Positions 8,566-16,057 are shown, counted from the stretch's first letter. The stretch is DNA of 23,864 nucleotides from Candidatus Faecousia faecipullorum (GCA_018710805.1 DVJG01000150.1:1-23864), one strand, 5' to 3'. Notes: generated by a model not told the origin, from the letters alone. Numbers and translations are program-made.

Positions 8566-8997
8566 ATGAATTTTGATTTTTCTTCTCTGAATTTTGAAAC
8601 GATTGACTCCAACATCAACGCTTACCCGGATATGTACCTCAACCAGAGCGGTGTCACCTTCAGCAAGAAGGTGCTGGAGGATCTGGGTTATCCCGCCTAT
8701 GTGCTGTGCCTGCTGGATGGCAAGGCAAAGGTGTTTGCAATCCGTATGTGCAAGAGCAACGAGCCGAAGGGCTTTAAGTTCTCCAAGCCGAGGGGCGAAC
8801 AGAAGGGCGTTGTGACGATTTCCAGCAAGAATTTGCTGGAACCGCTCCGCGCCGCCACGGGCGAGGATTGGGTTCCGGGCAAGCGGTACCGCGTTCGCGG
8901 TTTCTGGGTTGCTGACGCGAAAACCATGTGCTTTGATCTGAACGAAGGCGTTCAGGAAGATTTTCGTCAGAATCCCGCCAATAGCGATGACAAGTAA
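8566..8997 (+). CDS. Conserved-looking hypothetical protein downstream of the recombinase
   Basis: The start is taken at ATG 8566 (MNFDFSSLNFETID) because GAAAGGA lies just upstream; the open frame extends 15 codons further but that part overlaps the recombinase end and has no ribosome site. The product is 143 residues, soluble and mixed alpha/beta, with no signal peptide or membrane span. It has a basic middle (KFSKPRGEQKG near 72-82) and an acidic tail (NPANSDDK). I do not recognise a family. It lies 13 bp after the recombinase and before a terminator, so it is probably co-transcribed and could be a directionality factor, a DNA-binding accessory protein or simple cargo. None of these is shown by sequence. 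Confidence 0.75.
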   Translation: MNFDFSSLNFETIDSNINAYPDMYLNQSGVTFSKKVLEDLGYPAYVLCLLDGKAKVFAIRMCKSNEPKGFKFSKPRGEQKGVVTISSKNLLEPLRAATGEDWVPGKRYRVRGFWVADAKTMCFDLNEGVQEDFRQNPANSDDK

Positions 8998-9026
8998 GCA
9001 CGGAACCATTTGACCGTATGAAAAAA

Positions 9027-9072
9027 ATGAGCACGACCCATTTGTATAGGCCGTGCTCATCTTGTGTTTTCT
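9027..9072 (+). terminator. Stem-loop terminator after the recombinase unit
   Basis: A 9-bp perfect stem ATGAGCACG / CGTGCTCAT (9027-9035 and 9052-9060) with a 16-base loop is followed by CTTGTGTTTTCT. An A-run at 9021-9027 makes it potentially bidirectional. The T-tract is interrupted, so termination may be moderate. Confidence 0.65.
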
Positions 9073-9370
9073 AAAAGTAGTAGTGCTCTTTTCATCTGCA
9101 AAACAGCCGATTCCTCTACGCCATTTTTACGCCATTTCCGCGTGGGACTGCATAGAGAAATATGAAGTTATAATTTGGTTGGTTTTGCGTAAAACCGCGC
9201 TATATCAGGCTTTGGCGGCGTTTATGGAGAAGTATGGAGATATGAAATCCGGCGTTTGAACGCCGATACCTAATTTCATATAATGACTTCTCCTTTGTTT
9301 CTGGAAGTTACGCTTGTCGCAAACATAGACATTCTATCACAGAAAATGGGAAGTTTCAAGTGCCATTCCC
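9073..9370. other. Gene-free boundary DNA between mobile region and Rnf operon
   Basis: About 300 bp with no convincing gene. It contains two copies of TACGCCATTT 11 bp apart (9117-9126 and 9128-9137), an extended palindrome (9241-9280, listed separately) and AT-rich sequence. An open frame at 9053-9259 has no ribosome site or recognisable product. Its position between a recombinase unit and a core metabolic operon makes it a plausible element end, but no att-site pair can be established inside this window. Confidence 0.5.
9241..9280. repeat. Extended nested palindrome
   Basis: Outer arms TATGAAAT (9241-9248) and ATTTCATA (9273-9280) enclose inner arms CGGCGTT (9250-9256) and AACGCCG (9259-9265) with a 2-base loop. 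There is no T-tract, so it is not an ordinary terminator. It may be a protein-binding or recombination site. Confidence 0.55.
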
Positions 9371-9407
9371 ATAGAAAAAGCACCCCATTTGTGGAGAAAT
9401 GGGGTGC
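9371..9407 (-). terminator. Rho-independent terminator of the Rnf operon
   Basis: Perfect 11-bp stem GCACCCCATTT / AAATGGGGTGC (9380-9390 and 9397-9407) with a 6-base loop. On the minus strand it is followed by CTTTTTCTAT. It starts 6 bp beyond the stop codon of the last minus-strand gene and so ends the whole 7.7-kb operon. Confidence 0.93.
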
Positions 9408-9412
9408 AATTT

Positions 9413-9901
9413 TCAAATGCGGGGAATCCGCTTTACCAGGATGCCTGCGGCGATGCCGACCACGATACCTGCCAGGATGCCGCTGATAATTAGAAAGGGC
9501 AGATAGTAGGCAATGGCACTGGTGCCGAGGATATAGCAGGCCATGGCAATCTGTCCTGCGTTGTGGAGAACGCCTCCTGCAATGCTGACGGTCACTTGGG
9601 AGAAACGGCCGATTTTTTTCAGTAAAATCATGCCGGAGAGACTGAGCACGGCTCCGGAGATTGCATAGAGATAGCTCATGCCCGAGCCAAAGAGCACCGA
9701 CGTAAGAAAAACGCGTATGGTACTTACCAGCGCTGCTTCCTTCCAGCCGAAGCGATAGAGAAGGAATACGATGACGATGTTGGGCAGTCCCATTTTGACT
9801 CCTGGCACGGAGACAAAAGCCGGAATCTGGCTTTCCAGAAAGGAAAACACCATGGCAAGGCTGATGGATAGGGCAAGGGTGGCTGTTTTCTTTACATTCA
9901 T
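9413..9901 (-). CDS. Gx transporter family / heptaprenyl diphosphate synthase component I-like membrane protein
   Basis: A 162-residue integral membrane protein with about five hydrophobic spans. The opening KKTATLALSISLAMVFSFLE followed by VKMGLPNIVIVFLLYRFG is typical of the Gx transporter family (Pfam Hpre_diP_synt_I), small ECF-S-like or ThiW-like proteins whose substrate is unproven and which are often found beside NusG-II genes and Rnf or apbE loci. It is the last gene of the operon and begins 1 bp after the preceding stop. An attractive inference is supply of a precursor (for example a quinone/prenyl or flavin precursor) to the redox system, but sequence does not show the substrate. 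Confidence 0.85.
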   Translation of the reverse strand: MNVKKTATLALSISLAMVFSFLESQIPAFVSVPGVKMGLPNIVIVFLLYRFGWKEAALVSTIRVFLTSVLFGSGMSYLYAISGAVLSLSGMILLKKIGRFSQVTVSIAGGVLHNAGQIAMACYILGTSAIAYYLPFLIISGILAGIVVGIAAGILVKRIPRI

Positions 9902-9902
9902 A

Positions 9903-10271
9903 CTAGCTCACCAAGTCGATAGTGCCGTCCGCGCCTTCGATGGTTACCGTCAGCTTGTTCGGCAGACACACAATGCACTCTCCTGTGAAGCGGATTTTTC
10001 CCTGATTCACACAGAGCTTGTCCGGACAGTTTGCGGAGGACAGCCATACCGCGTCCTTGCTAACTTCCAGAATGTTGCTGCCGCCGTTTAAGGGGTAGGT
10101 GCCCGGTTCCGCAAGAGAATACCGGGCAGTTTCCACCCCATCCACAGTGACAACGGCCCAGGCGCCTTCCTGTTTTTTCCCCAGAAAGAACAGGAACATG
10201 GCGCCGGACAGAATCAGCAGAGCGCAGATCAGAAGAAGGTCGGATCGATGTTTTGCAAAGAATGTTTTCAT
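9903..10271 (-). CDS. NusG domain II-containing membrane-anchored protein
   Basis: 122 residues with one N-terminal membrane span (residues 11-30) and an outside-facing beta domain of the NusG_II family. The conserved core CPDKLCVNQG then GECIVCLPNKL carries four cysteines (82, 87, 99, 102), which could form disulfides or bind a metal. Homologues accompany Rnf, apbE and Gx genes in Firmicutes; their role is unknown. Its ATG overlaps the rnfA stop by 4 bases (ATGA), indicating coupled translation. It occupies the slot after rnfA where rnfB sits in the usual clostridial gene order, but it has no ferredoxin-type CxxCxxC motif and cannot be called RnfB. Confidence 0.85.
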   Translation of the reverse strand: MKTFFAKHRSDLLLICALLILSGAMFLFFLGKKQEGAWAVVTVDGVETARYSLAEPGTYPLNGGSNILEVSKDAVWLSSANCPDKLCVNQGKIRFTGECIVCLPNKLTVTIEGADGTIDLVS

Positions 10272-10810
10272 TTGAAGGCCAGAAGCGCCATGGAAATGAT
10301 GGAAGCGGTGAGAAGCCGAATGGGCAGACCCCGGAAGGCCTTGGGAATGTAGACTTCTTCCAGCCGGTCAATGAGAGCGGCGAACATGGGCATTCCCAGA
10401 AGGAAGCCCAGACCCACGCCTAGGGCAGCCACAAGGGATTCTGCATAGCTCTCGCTTGCCAACAGCCCTCCGCCCAGCAGCGCGGCGTTCAGCGCCAGAA
10501 GGGGGAAGTAGACGCCAAGCTTCTTGCCGCAGACGAGCTGAACCAGGTAGAGAATCAGAAGAATCAGAGCGACGTAGACAAGAAGCTGCAGATAACCGAG
10601 CTTCAAAGGGGTGAGCACATAGACGTTCACAGGCCAAATGACAGCGGCAGACAGCACCAGGGTTACAGTGAGGGCCAGGCCCACAGCAGCGGTTTTTTTG
10701 CCGAACTTGGCGTAGCCCAGGAAGGGCGTCACGCCCAGAAACCGTTCAAAAACGTAGTTGTTCACAAGAATTCCGGCCAGAAGCGCCAGAAACAGCGTTT
10801 TGAAGTCCAT
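10268..10810 (-). CDS. rnfA: RnfA-like electron transport complex subunit lacking both cluster cysteines
   Basis: An integral membrane subunit with six hydrophobic spans, homologous to RnfA/RsxA and NqrE. ATG 10810 is preferred over the longer frame because GGAGGG precedes it; this gives 180 residues. The pattern LVNNYVFERFLGVTPFLG corresponds to the family VNNFVL...FLGxCPFxG, but the cysteine is Thr28. The second conserved site, normally TNCAVLG, reads LNAALLG with Ala109. In canonical complexes these two cysteines and two from RnfE bind an intramembrane [2Fe-2S] cluster. The only cysteine left is Cys94 in a loop. Other family features (GVGLGFLLGMPMFAALIDRLE, then FRGLPIRLL) are well kept, so the protein looks functional rather than decayed. 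It follows rnfE by 1 bp. Confidence 0.88.
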   Translation of the reverse strand: MDFKTLFLALLAGILVNNYVFERFLGVTPFLGYAKFGKKTAAVGLALTVTLVLSAAVIWPVNVYVLTPLKLGYLQLLVYVALILLILYLVQLVCGKKLGVYFPLLALNAALLGGGLLASESYAESLVAALGVGLGFLLGMPMFAALIDRLEEVYIPKAFRGLPIRLLTASIISMALLAFK

Positions 10811-10811
10811 A

Positions 10812-11414
10812 TTAACCCTCCTTCTCCGCAAGGCCCAGGACCTTGCCAGTCATGCCGGAAACACTGCTTTTCTTCCCGGGGAAAATGGCATTTGCCAATG
10901 CGGCTACCATGGCGTAGACAAAGAATCCGCCGCTGGCTTGGGTAAGGGTGGGAATGCGGTAGTTTTCCAGGAAGGGAATGGAGAAGCCGGCAATGCTGGC
11001 ACTGCCAAATACCTCCCGGATGAGGGCGGTGAGCAGTACAGCCAGGAGAAAGCCCAGGCCAGTCTTCAGGCTATCCGCCACAGTGCTGTCCTCGGCAGCG
11101 TGCAGCACCAGAAGATTCACAGCGGCGGCGGCCAGGTACACCCCCAGCATCTGGAAAACAGAGGGCAGGAAGGCGTTCATGAGCAGCTGGATAACGGACA
11201 CGATTCCCGCAGAGAGCAGGATGAACACGGGAAGCGTACCCTCGTGGGGGACCAATTTCTTCACCAGAGGCGCAAGAGCGGACATGAGAACCAGAGTGAG
11301 AATCACTGCCACGCCCATGGCAATGGCGGGCAGGACGCCGACGCTGGCGCCCATGGCGGGGCAGGCTCCCAGGAAAAGGAGCCACATGGGGCTGAGATTC
11401 CATTCTTTTTTCAT
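10812..11414 (-). CDS. rnfE: RnfE-like electron transport complex subunit with one cluster cysteine missing
   Basis: A 200-residue multi-span membrane protein of the RnfE/RsxE/NqrD family. FLGACPAMGASVG keeps the first cluster cysteine (Cys18), but the second conserved site, usually TNC followed by GRAEAFA, reads VNLLVLHAAED, with Leu101 in place of cysteine. No other cysteine is present. The LIREVFG segment near 131-137 matches the family SxREIxG motif. RnfE partners RnfA to form the antiparallel membrane pair that normally holds the [2Fe-2S] cluster; with the RnfA changes only one of four ligands remains. The ATG overlaps the rnfG stop by 4 bases and the C-terminal extension is short compared with proteobacterial RnfE. 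Confidence 0.88.
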   Translation of the reverse strand: MKKEWNLSPMWLLFLGACPAMGASVGVLPAIAMGVAVILTLVLMSALAPLVKKLVPHEGTLPVFILLSAGIVSVIQLLMNAFLPSVFQMLGVYLAAAAVNLLVLHAAEDSTVADSLKTGLGFLLAVLLTALIREVFGSASIAGFSIPFLENYRIPTLTQASGGFFVYAMVAALANAIFPGKKSSVSGMTGKVLGLAEKEG

Positions 11415-12688
11415 TCGGTTTCTCCTCCTTCCATGGGAATGGATGCAAAGGCGGCAAAGATGTCGTCGGTGGCGGTGCGGATGGCATCGGTGGTCATCGT
11501 GGCGCCGGAGACGAAGGCCTGCTCGCCGGTCCAGGTATCGGCAGTGAGACCTGCAAATCCGGCCTTGTACTCCTTCTCGTTGAGCTCATAGCCGGAGAAG
11601 TACTCACCGTGGAGAATCAGGTCGGCGCAGTTCATGGCAACGATGGCGCCGCTGGCATCCACAATGTAGTAGACGGCCACGGTCTCGTTTGCGTAGGCGA
11701 AGGGAGTTGCCCGGAAGCCGTAAAGGGTTTCCTCGCCAAATTCGATGGCGTAGGCGGCGGTGACGCAGCCGAAGGTGTCGAGCTTCAGCGCGGTCATCTC
11801 GCCGATGCCATCGGGAGCCAGAGAGGTGAGCTTTTTCAGGTCTGCTTTCTCGGTGGACTCCTGGTTGGCCGCGGCAAAATCCAGAACCTCGGCAATGGCG
11901 TCCACATCAACGGCGTTGCCAACAGCGTCTGTAATCTTGATAGTGCCAAAGGCATTGACCATAGCCATGACGTAGCTTTCGCCATTGGGAATCAGGAAAG
12001 CAAAACCGGAGCCGTTGAGAGCCTTCAAAGTCTTGACGGCGCAGGCAGGGCCTTCCACTTCCTCTGCCTGGAGAACGCCCTCGGGATTGGCCATGCCTGT
12101 GAACTCCGTGGGCAGGAGCTCCAGAAGCAGCTGGTCGTCGCCCTTGACGCCCTCTTTGACGAGGCCGTTTTCAATCAGGGTGGTAAAGCCATCGGTGACA
12201 GCGTTTTTAAATGCGGCGGAGGAGTAGGTGACACCGGCCACCAAGGTCGCGTCGGCAAGGGCGGAGTCCTGGCCGATATAGGTGGCGGGGTAGTCCGCAC
12301 CGAAGTCCTTGGTTTCGGGATAGGCAGTCAGCGCGGTGCCGACAATCTTACCCTCGGTATCCACGGCCATGACGAACTCCATGGGTTCTCCCGTGTAGCC
12401 CTCCGTGGTGGAGAGGGTCACGGCGTAGCCAAGGCCGCTCTCTTCTTCGTAAATGCCTGTCACCGTGGGAGCCACATTCTGCAAACTGGAACTGGCGGCA
12501 TCGGCGGAGGTGTAAATGGGGGTGAAGCCTTTGGCCTCGGGCATAGCCTCGAAAAGGGGAGCGAGAAGCTGGGCGGAGCCGTTCTTCTCAATCAGAGGTC
12601 CTGCGAAGACATTGATGCCTGTGAGCACCAGGGCGAAGACCAGGAATACTGCCACGGAGGCGAGAATGGTTTTCAGAGAATTTTTCAT
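11411..12688 (-). CDS. rnfG: RnfG-like subunit with two FMN-binding-type domains
   Basis: RnfG is a membrane-anchored, outside-facing flavoprotein whose threonine carries covalent FMN. This one has an N-terminal membrane helix (residues 8-29) and 425 residues, about twice the usual 190-215. The C-terminal domain ends in the canonical flavinylation motif SGAT (394-397) within FVSGATMTTDAI. A first domain, about residues 70-185, ends in VAGVTYSSAAFKNAVTDGF, where AGVT (151-154) lies at the matching place; the acceptor Thr154 is kept but Ser and Ala of the motif are changed. Thus it may carry one or two flavins. It overlaps rnfD and rnfE by 4 bases each, so the fusion is in the normal rnfG slot. 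Confidence 0.85.
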   Translation of the reverse strand: MKNSLKTILASVAVFLVFALVLTGINVFAGPLIEKNGSAQLLAPLFEAMPEAKGFTPIYTSADAASSSLQNVAPTVTGIYEEESGLGYAVTLSTTEGYTGEPMEFVMAVDTEGKIVGTALTAYPETKDFGADYPATYIGQDSALADATLVAGVTYSSAAFKNAVTDGFTTLIENGLVKEGVKGDDQLLLELLPTEFTGMANPEGVLQAEEVEGPACAVKTLKALNGSGFAFLIPNGESYVMAMVNAFGTIKITDAVGNAVDVDAIAEVLDFAAANQESTEKADLKKLTSLAPDGIGEMTALKLDTFGCVTAAYAIEFGEETLYGFRATPFAYANETVAVYYIVDASGAIVAMNCADLILHGEYFSGYELNEKEYKAGFAGLTADTWTGEQAFVSGATMTTDAIRTATDDIFAAFASIPMEGGETE

Positions 12689-13614
12689 CTTTTCACACCT
12701 CCCAGAGGTTTCTTGGCGGTCCAGGTCTCCACCAGGGGGCTGAGGATGTTCATAAACAGGATGGAGAAAGACACGCCTTCGGGGTAGGAGAAGAAGTGGC
12801 GAATGACAAAGGTGATAATGCCGCAGCCCAGAGCAAAGACCATTTTGCCCCGGTTATTCAGAGGCGTGGTCACGTAATCGGTGGCCATGAAAATGGCACC
12901 CAGGAACAGACCGCCGCCCAGAATCTCATAGAGCGCAATGGTAAAGTCTCCGGTAAAGGCCAGGAAGAGCACAAATACGGAACCGACAAAAATAGCGGGA
13001 ACATACCAGGAAATGACCTTCCGGCAAACTAAGTATACATAGCCCAGGAGCAGAGCCAGAATGCAGGTTTCGCCCACGGCACCGCCCCGAATGCCCAGGA
13101 ACATGTCAAGAAGGCTGGGAAGTTCGGTGACTCCGGCAGCGATCTGCTCCAGGGGAGTGGCGGAGCTGACCGCATCCACCATCACGGGCATGGCACCGCC
13201 TGCCACAGAGGAGAAGGCCAGGAGCATGAACACACGGCCGGTAATGGCGGGGTTTGCGAAATTGTGGCCCAGACCGCCAAAGAGACACTTGACCACTACG
13301 ATGGAAAAGGCGGAACCAATGACACACTGCCACAGGGGCACGTTGGTGCTGAGGTTCAAGCCCAGAAGAAGGCCCGTGACCACGGCGCTGAGATCGCCGA
13401 TGGTCTGCTTCTTCTTGGCAATGAGATTGAACAGGAATTCGCTGACCACAGCGCCCAGAATACAGCTGACGAGCACCCAGAGAGCGTTCAGCCCAAAGAG
13501 AATCACAGAGGCGATGCTCACGGGCAGAAGGGCCAGAATCACGTCCAGCATGATTCGCTGGCCGGAAGCCCCACTGTGAATGTGGGGCGCGGGAGAAGAA
13601 ATCAAAGCATTCAT
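12685..13614 (-). CDS. rnfD: RnfD electron transport complex subunit (flavinylated membrane protein)
   Basis: A polytopic subunit homologous to RnfD/NqrB that carries covalent FMN and forms part of the ion-pumping core. ATG 13614 (MNALISSPAPHIHSG) is chosen because GGGAGG precedes it and family members start with this SPHxH-type segment; the frame extends 40 codons further but those overlap rnfC. The product is 309 residues. The flavin-acceptor motif SSATPLE places the threonine at 153, matching the SGATPL site of NqrB/RnfD. Around 116-128, GHNFANPAITGRV is the conserved GxNxFNPA-type motif, and FMATDYVTTP is also typical. Located 16 bp after rnfC. Confidence 0.92.
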   Translation of the reverse strand: MNALISSPAPHIHSGASGQRIMLDVILALLPVSIASVILFGLNALWVLVSCILGAVVSEFLFNLIAKKKQTIGDLSAVVTGLLLGLNLSTNVPLWQCVIGSAFSIVVVKCLFGGLGHNFANPAITGRVFMLLAFSSVAGGAMPVMVDAVSSATPLEQIAAGVTELPSLLDMFLGIRGGAVGETCILALLLGYVYLVCRKVISWYVPAIFVGSVFVLFLAFTGDFTIALYEILGGGLFLGAIFMATDYVTTPLNNRGKMVFALGCGIITFVIRHFFSYPEGVSFSILFMNILSPLVETWTAKKPLGGVKR

Positions 13615-13630
13615 CTTACTGCCTCCCTTC

Positions 13631-14938
13631 TTACTTTGCAGCCTGGTACTTCCGCAGGAAGCCCTTGCCGTCGATGTTGTGCTTGACCAGCTGGCGATGA
13701 GCGGGGCAAACGTAGGAGCAGGCGCCGCACTCAATGCAGACCTTCACCTGTTCCCGGGTGAGAAGCTCGAACCGGGCCTCGTCATCCTCCATTTCCATGG
13801 CCTTGGAGAAGGCCACGGGGTTCAGACCCATGGGACAGGCATTGACGCAGCGGCCGCAGTGAATGCAGGCGGTGGGCTCCAGGACCTTGGCGTCCTTTTC
13901 GTTGAAGGCAAGAATGCCGCCGGTGGCTTTGACGATGGGTTCCTTCAGGTCCGTGACCGTGTGACCCATCATAGGTCCGCCCATAACGATCTTCCCGGCC
14001 TCTTCTTTGAGGCCGCCGGCCTGCTCGAGGATATAGCCCACGGAGGTGCCCACGGGAACCACCAGGTTCTTAGGCTCCTTCACAGCAGAGCCGTCCACGG
14101 TGACACAGCGGTCCACCAGAGGCATTCCGGTTTCCATGAATTTGGCCACTTTGGCCAGGGAGGTGACGTTGATGATAATGACTTCCAGAGAGGCAAGTCT
14201 CTGCCCGGCCTCAACCACCTTGCCGGTAGCATTGTACAGAAGCATCTGCTTGGCGCCCTGGGGATAGGTGCAGTCCAGAGGGAGAACTTCCACGGCGGGG
14301 TCGTTGGAGAAGACCTCCGTCAGATGGGCAATGGCTTCGGGCTTGTTCTTCTCAATGCCGATGATGAACTTTTCGCTCTTGAGATAGGTCTTGAGAAGGT
14401 CGATGCCTTTGACAATCAGGTCGCTGTGCTCCACCATGGTGCGGTTGTCTCCGGTGAGATAGGGTTCGCACTCGGCGCCGTTAATGAGCACGGTTTTCAC
14501 GGGACCGCGACGGACGGCGTCCAGCTTGGCCCACACGGGGAAGGCTGCGCCGCCGAGACCAACGATGCCGCTTTCCCGAACAGAGGCCAGGAAGGAATCC
14601 AGGTCGTGAACCTCGGGAGGACGGACGTCGGGAGAGACTTCCATTTTTCCGTCGGACTGGATGCGGATGGCCTTTGCATTGCCGTAGGGCTCAATGGCGG
14701 TGACCGTGCCGGAAATGGTGGCGTGGACGGGAGAGGAGTTTCGTCCCTCTTCCCGGGCAATCAGCTGACCGATGCAGACATGATCCCCCACATTCACCAC
14801 AGGTTCCGCAGGGGACCCGGAGTGCATGGTCATAGGAAGCAGCACCTCGCTGGGGGGCGCAATGGGCACGCTGGCCACATTGGTGGTCGCCTTGTCGTGG
14901 GGCAGCTCCAAGTTGGATAGCTTTCGTTTGAAGATCAT
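13631..14938 (-). CDS. rnfC: RnfC electron transport complex subunit (NADH/flavin, 2x[4Fe-4S])
   Basis: A peripheral cytoplasmic subunit that exchanges electrons with NAD(H). The 435-residue protein has the N-terminal barrel/biotinyl-like region, the nucleotide/flavin-binding GLGGAAFP (127-134) and NGAECEPYLTGD (153-164), the SLBB-like segment, and two [4Fe-4S] motifs: CIHCGRCVNACP (Cys358, 361, 364, 368) and CIECGACSYVCP (Cys401, 404, 407, 411). All eight cluster ligands are kept, in contrast to the losses in RnfA and RnfE. AAGGAGGA precedes ATG 14938. The length equals clostridial RnfC, without the long repeat tail of proteobacterial forms. It lies 60 bp after apbE. Confidence 0.95.
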   Translation of the reverse strand: MIFKRKLSNLELPHDKATTNVASVPIAPPSEVLLPMTMHSGSPAEPVVNVGDHVCIGQLIAREEGRNSSPVHATISGTVTAIEPYGNAKAIRIQSDGKMEVSPDVRPPEVHDLDSFLASVRESGIVGLGGAAFPVWAKLDAVRRGPVKTVLINGAECEPYLTGDNRTMVEHSDLIVKGIDLLKTYLKSEKFIIGIEKNKPEAIAHLTEVFSNDPAVEVLPLDCTYPQGAKQMLLYNATGKVVEAGQRLASLEVIIINVTSLAKVAKFMETGMPLVDRCVTVDGSAVKEPKNLVVPVGTSVGYILEQAGGLKEEAGKIVMGGPMMGHTVTDLKEPIVKATGGILAFNEKDAKVLEPTACIHCGRCVNACPMGLNPVAFSKAMEMEDDEARFELLTREQVKVCIECGACSYVCPAHRQLVKHNIDGKGFLRKYQAAK

Positions 14939-14998
14939 AAACGCAGATTCCTCCTTCTTTTCGCTCTAGCATTTGCAGGTTTGTATAATAAACACCAG

Positions 14999-16057
14999 TT
15001 AATCGGTGCTGATTATCGATTTTTCAAGGCCCGGCGTATATTTTTTCGTGCCATCCGGGAAAATCCAGAAGGCTTCAACGCCGCCAATGTCGGAAAGAAG
15101 CTTCTGTCCGTCCTCATAGGTCATGCAGAAAAGTGCCGTGGAGAGGGCATCGGCCAGGCCGGAATCCCGGGTCACAATGGTGAGAGAATCAAAGTAGCGT
15201 GCCGGGTAAAGTGTGTCCTTGTCAATGATGTGGTGATACTGCTTACCCTTGACGCTGTAAAACCGCTCATAGACTCCGGAGGTCACGCAGGCGGTGTCGG
15301 ACAGCCGTAAGGTTGCAGCAAAATTGGGGTCGGAAGAATCCGGCGACCGGACGCCGGTTACAAAGCCGCTGCCGTCCATTTTCGTGCCGATGATGCGGAT
15401 GTTGCCGCCGACACTGAGAACATAGCCCCTGGCTCCGTCGCTTTCCAGAAACTGGGCGGCTTTTTCCGTGGCGTAGCCTTTGCCCAGGGCGCCTACGTCA
15501 ATGGAAGCTTCGGGGTCCGAAATACGGACGGTGCCTGCCTCTTCGTCAATTTCCAGGGTGTCAATGGAGATGTGCTTGGCGGCTTCGGACAGCTCTTCCT
15601 CTGTGGGAAGCCGGGCATTTTTGGGGTCCTCGGAGGCGGCGGTGCGGAGATCGTGCCAGATGGAGAGGACCGAACCCATCATGACGTTCATTTCGCCATC
15701 GGTCTTCTCATAAAGGTCCTTGGCATAGAGTAGAAATTCAATAAGTGCGGGGTCTGCCTCCATGGCTTCGCCTCCGGCCTGTTTATTTAAGGTTGCGAGG
15801 TTGTGAATGCCGGAATATTCGTGATAGATATCAAAAAGTTTGTGGTAGGTCTCCAAAATCTTTGCAGCCTCGGCGGAGCGCCGATCAAATTCTTCGGGAG
15901 AATCATCCGATTCATCGCGGATGGTGGTGACGGTGTCGAAGTAGGTATAGTAGACCTTTGCAACCCCCGCTTTTGAATTGTTTGTTTTGCCGCATCCCGT
16001 GAATAAGGCTGGGATCAGGCACAGAAGGACAAGAAAAAAGGCCTTGATGGCGTTCAA
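14999..16057 (-). CDS. apbE: ApbE family FAD:protein FMN transferase, lipoprotein
   Basis: This enzyme transfers FMN from FAD to threonines of RnfG and RnfD on the outer face of the membrane. The start is taken at TTG 16057 (MNAIKAFFLV), because GGAGGTG lies 8 bases upstream inside the longer open frame; GTG 16060 is an alternative. The signal peptide ends in LFTGC, giving lipid-modified Cys22. ApbE features include YFDTVTTI near the start, DVGALGKGYATEKA, SVGGNIR and LADALSTALF near the end. About 352 residues, normal length. Being the second gene of the operon it is placed to modify the neighbouring subunits. The 62-bp gap behind the preceding gene contains a strong hairpin. Confidence 0.95.
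   Translation of the reverse strand: MNAIKAFFLVLLCLIPALFTGCGKTNNSKAGVAKVYYTYFDTVTTIRDESDDSPEEFDRRSAEAAKILETYHKLFDIYHEYSGIHNLATLNKQAGGEAMEADPALIEFLLYAKDLYEKTDGEMNVMMGSVLSIWHDLRTAASEDPKNARLPTEEELSEAAKHISIDTLEIDEEAGTVRISDPEASIDVGALGKGYATEKAAQFLESDGARGYVLSVGGNIRIIGTKMDGSGFVTGVRSPDSSDPNFAATLRLSDTACVTSGVYERFYSVKGKQYHHIIDKDTLYPARYFDSLTIVTRDSGLADALSTALFCMTYEDGQKLLSDIGGVEAFWIFPDGTKKYTPGLEKSIISTD

Noticed and set aside
9053..9259. Open frame of 68 codons after the recombinase unit
   Set aside because: No ribosome site, begins inside the terminator stem, and the product resembles no known family.
9903..10271. NusG-II protein as a replacement for RnfB
   Set aside because: It sits in the rnfB position and has four cysteines, but they lie in the known NusG-II CPDxxC/CLPN pattern on the outer side, not in ferredoxin-type motifs.
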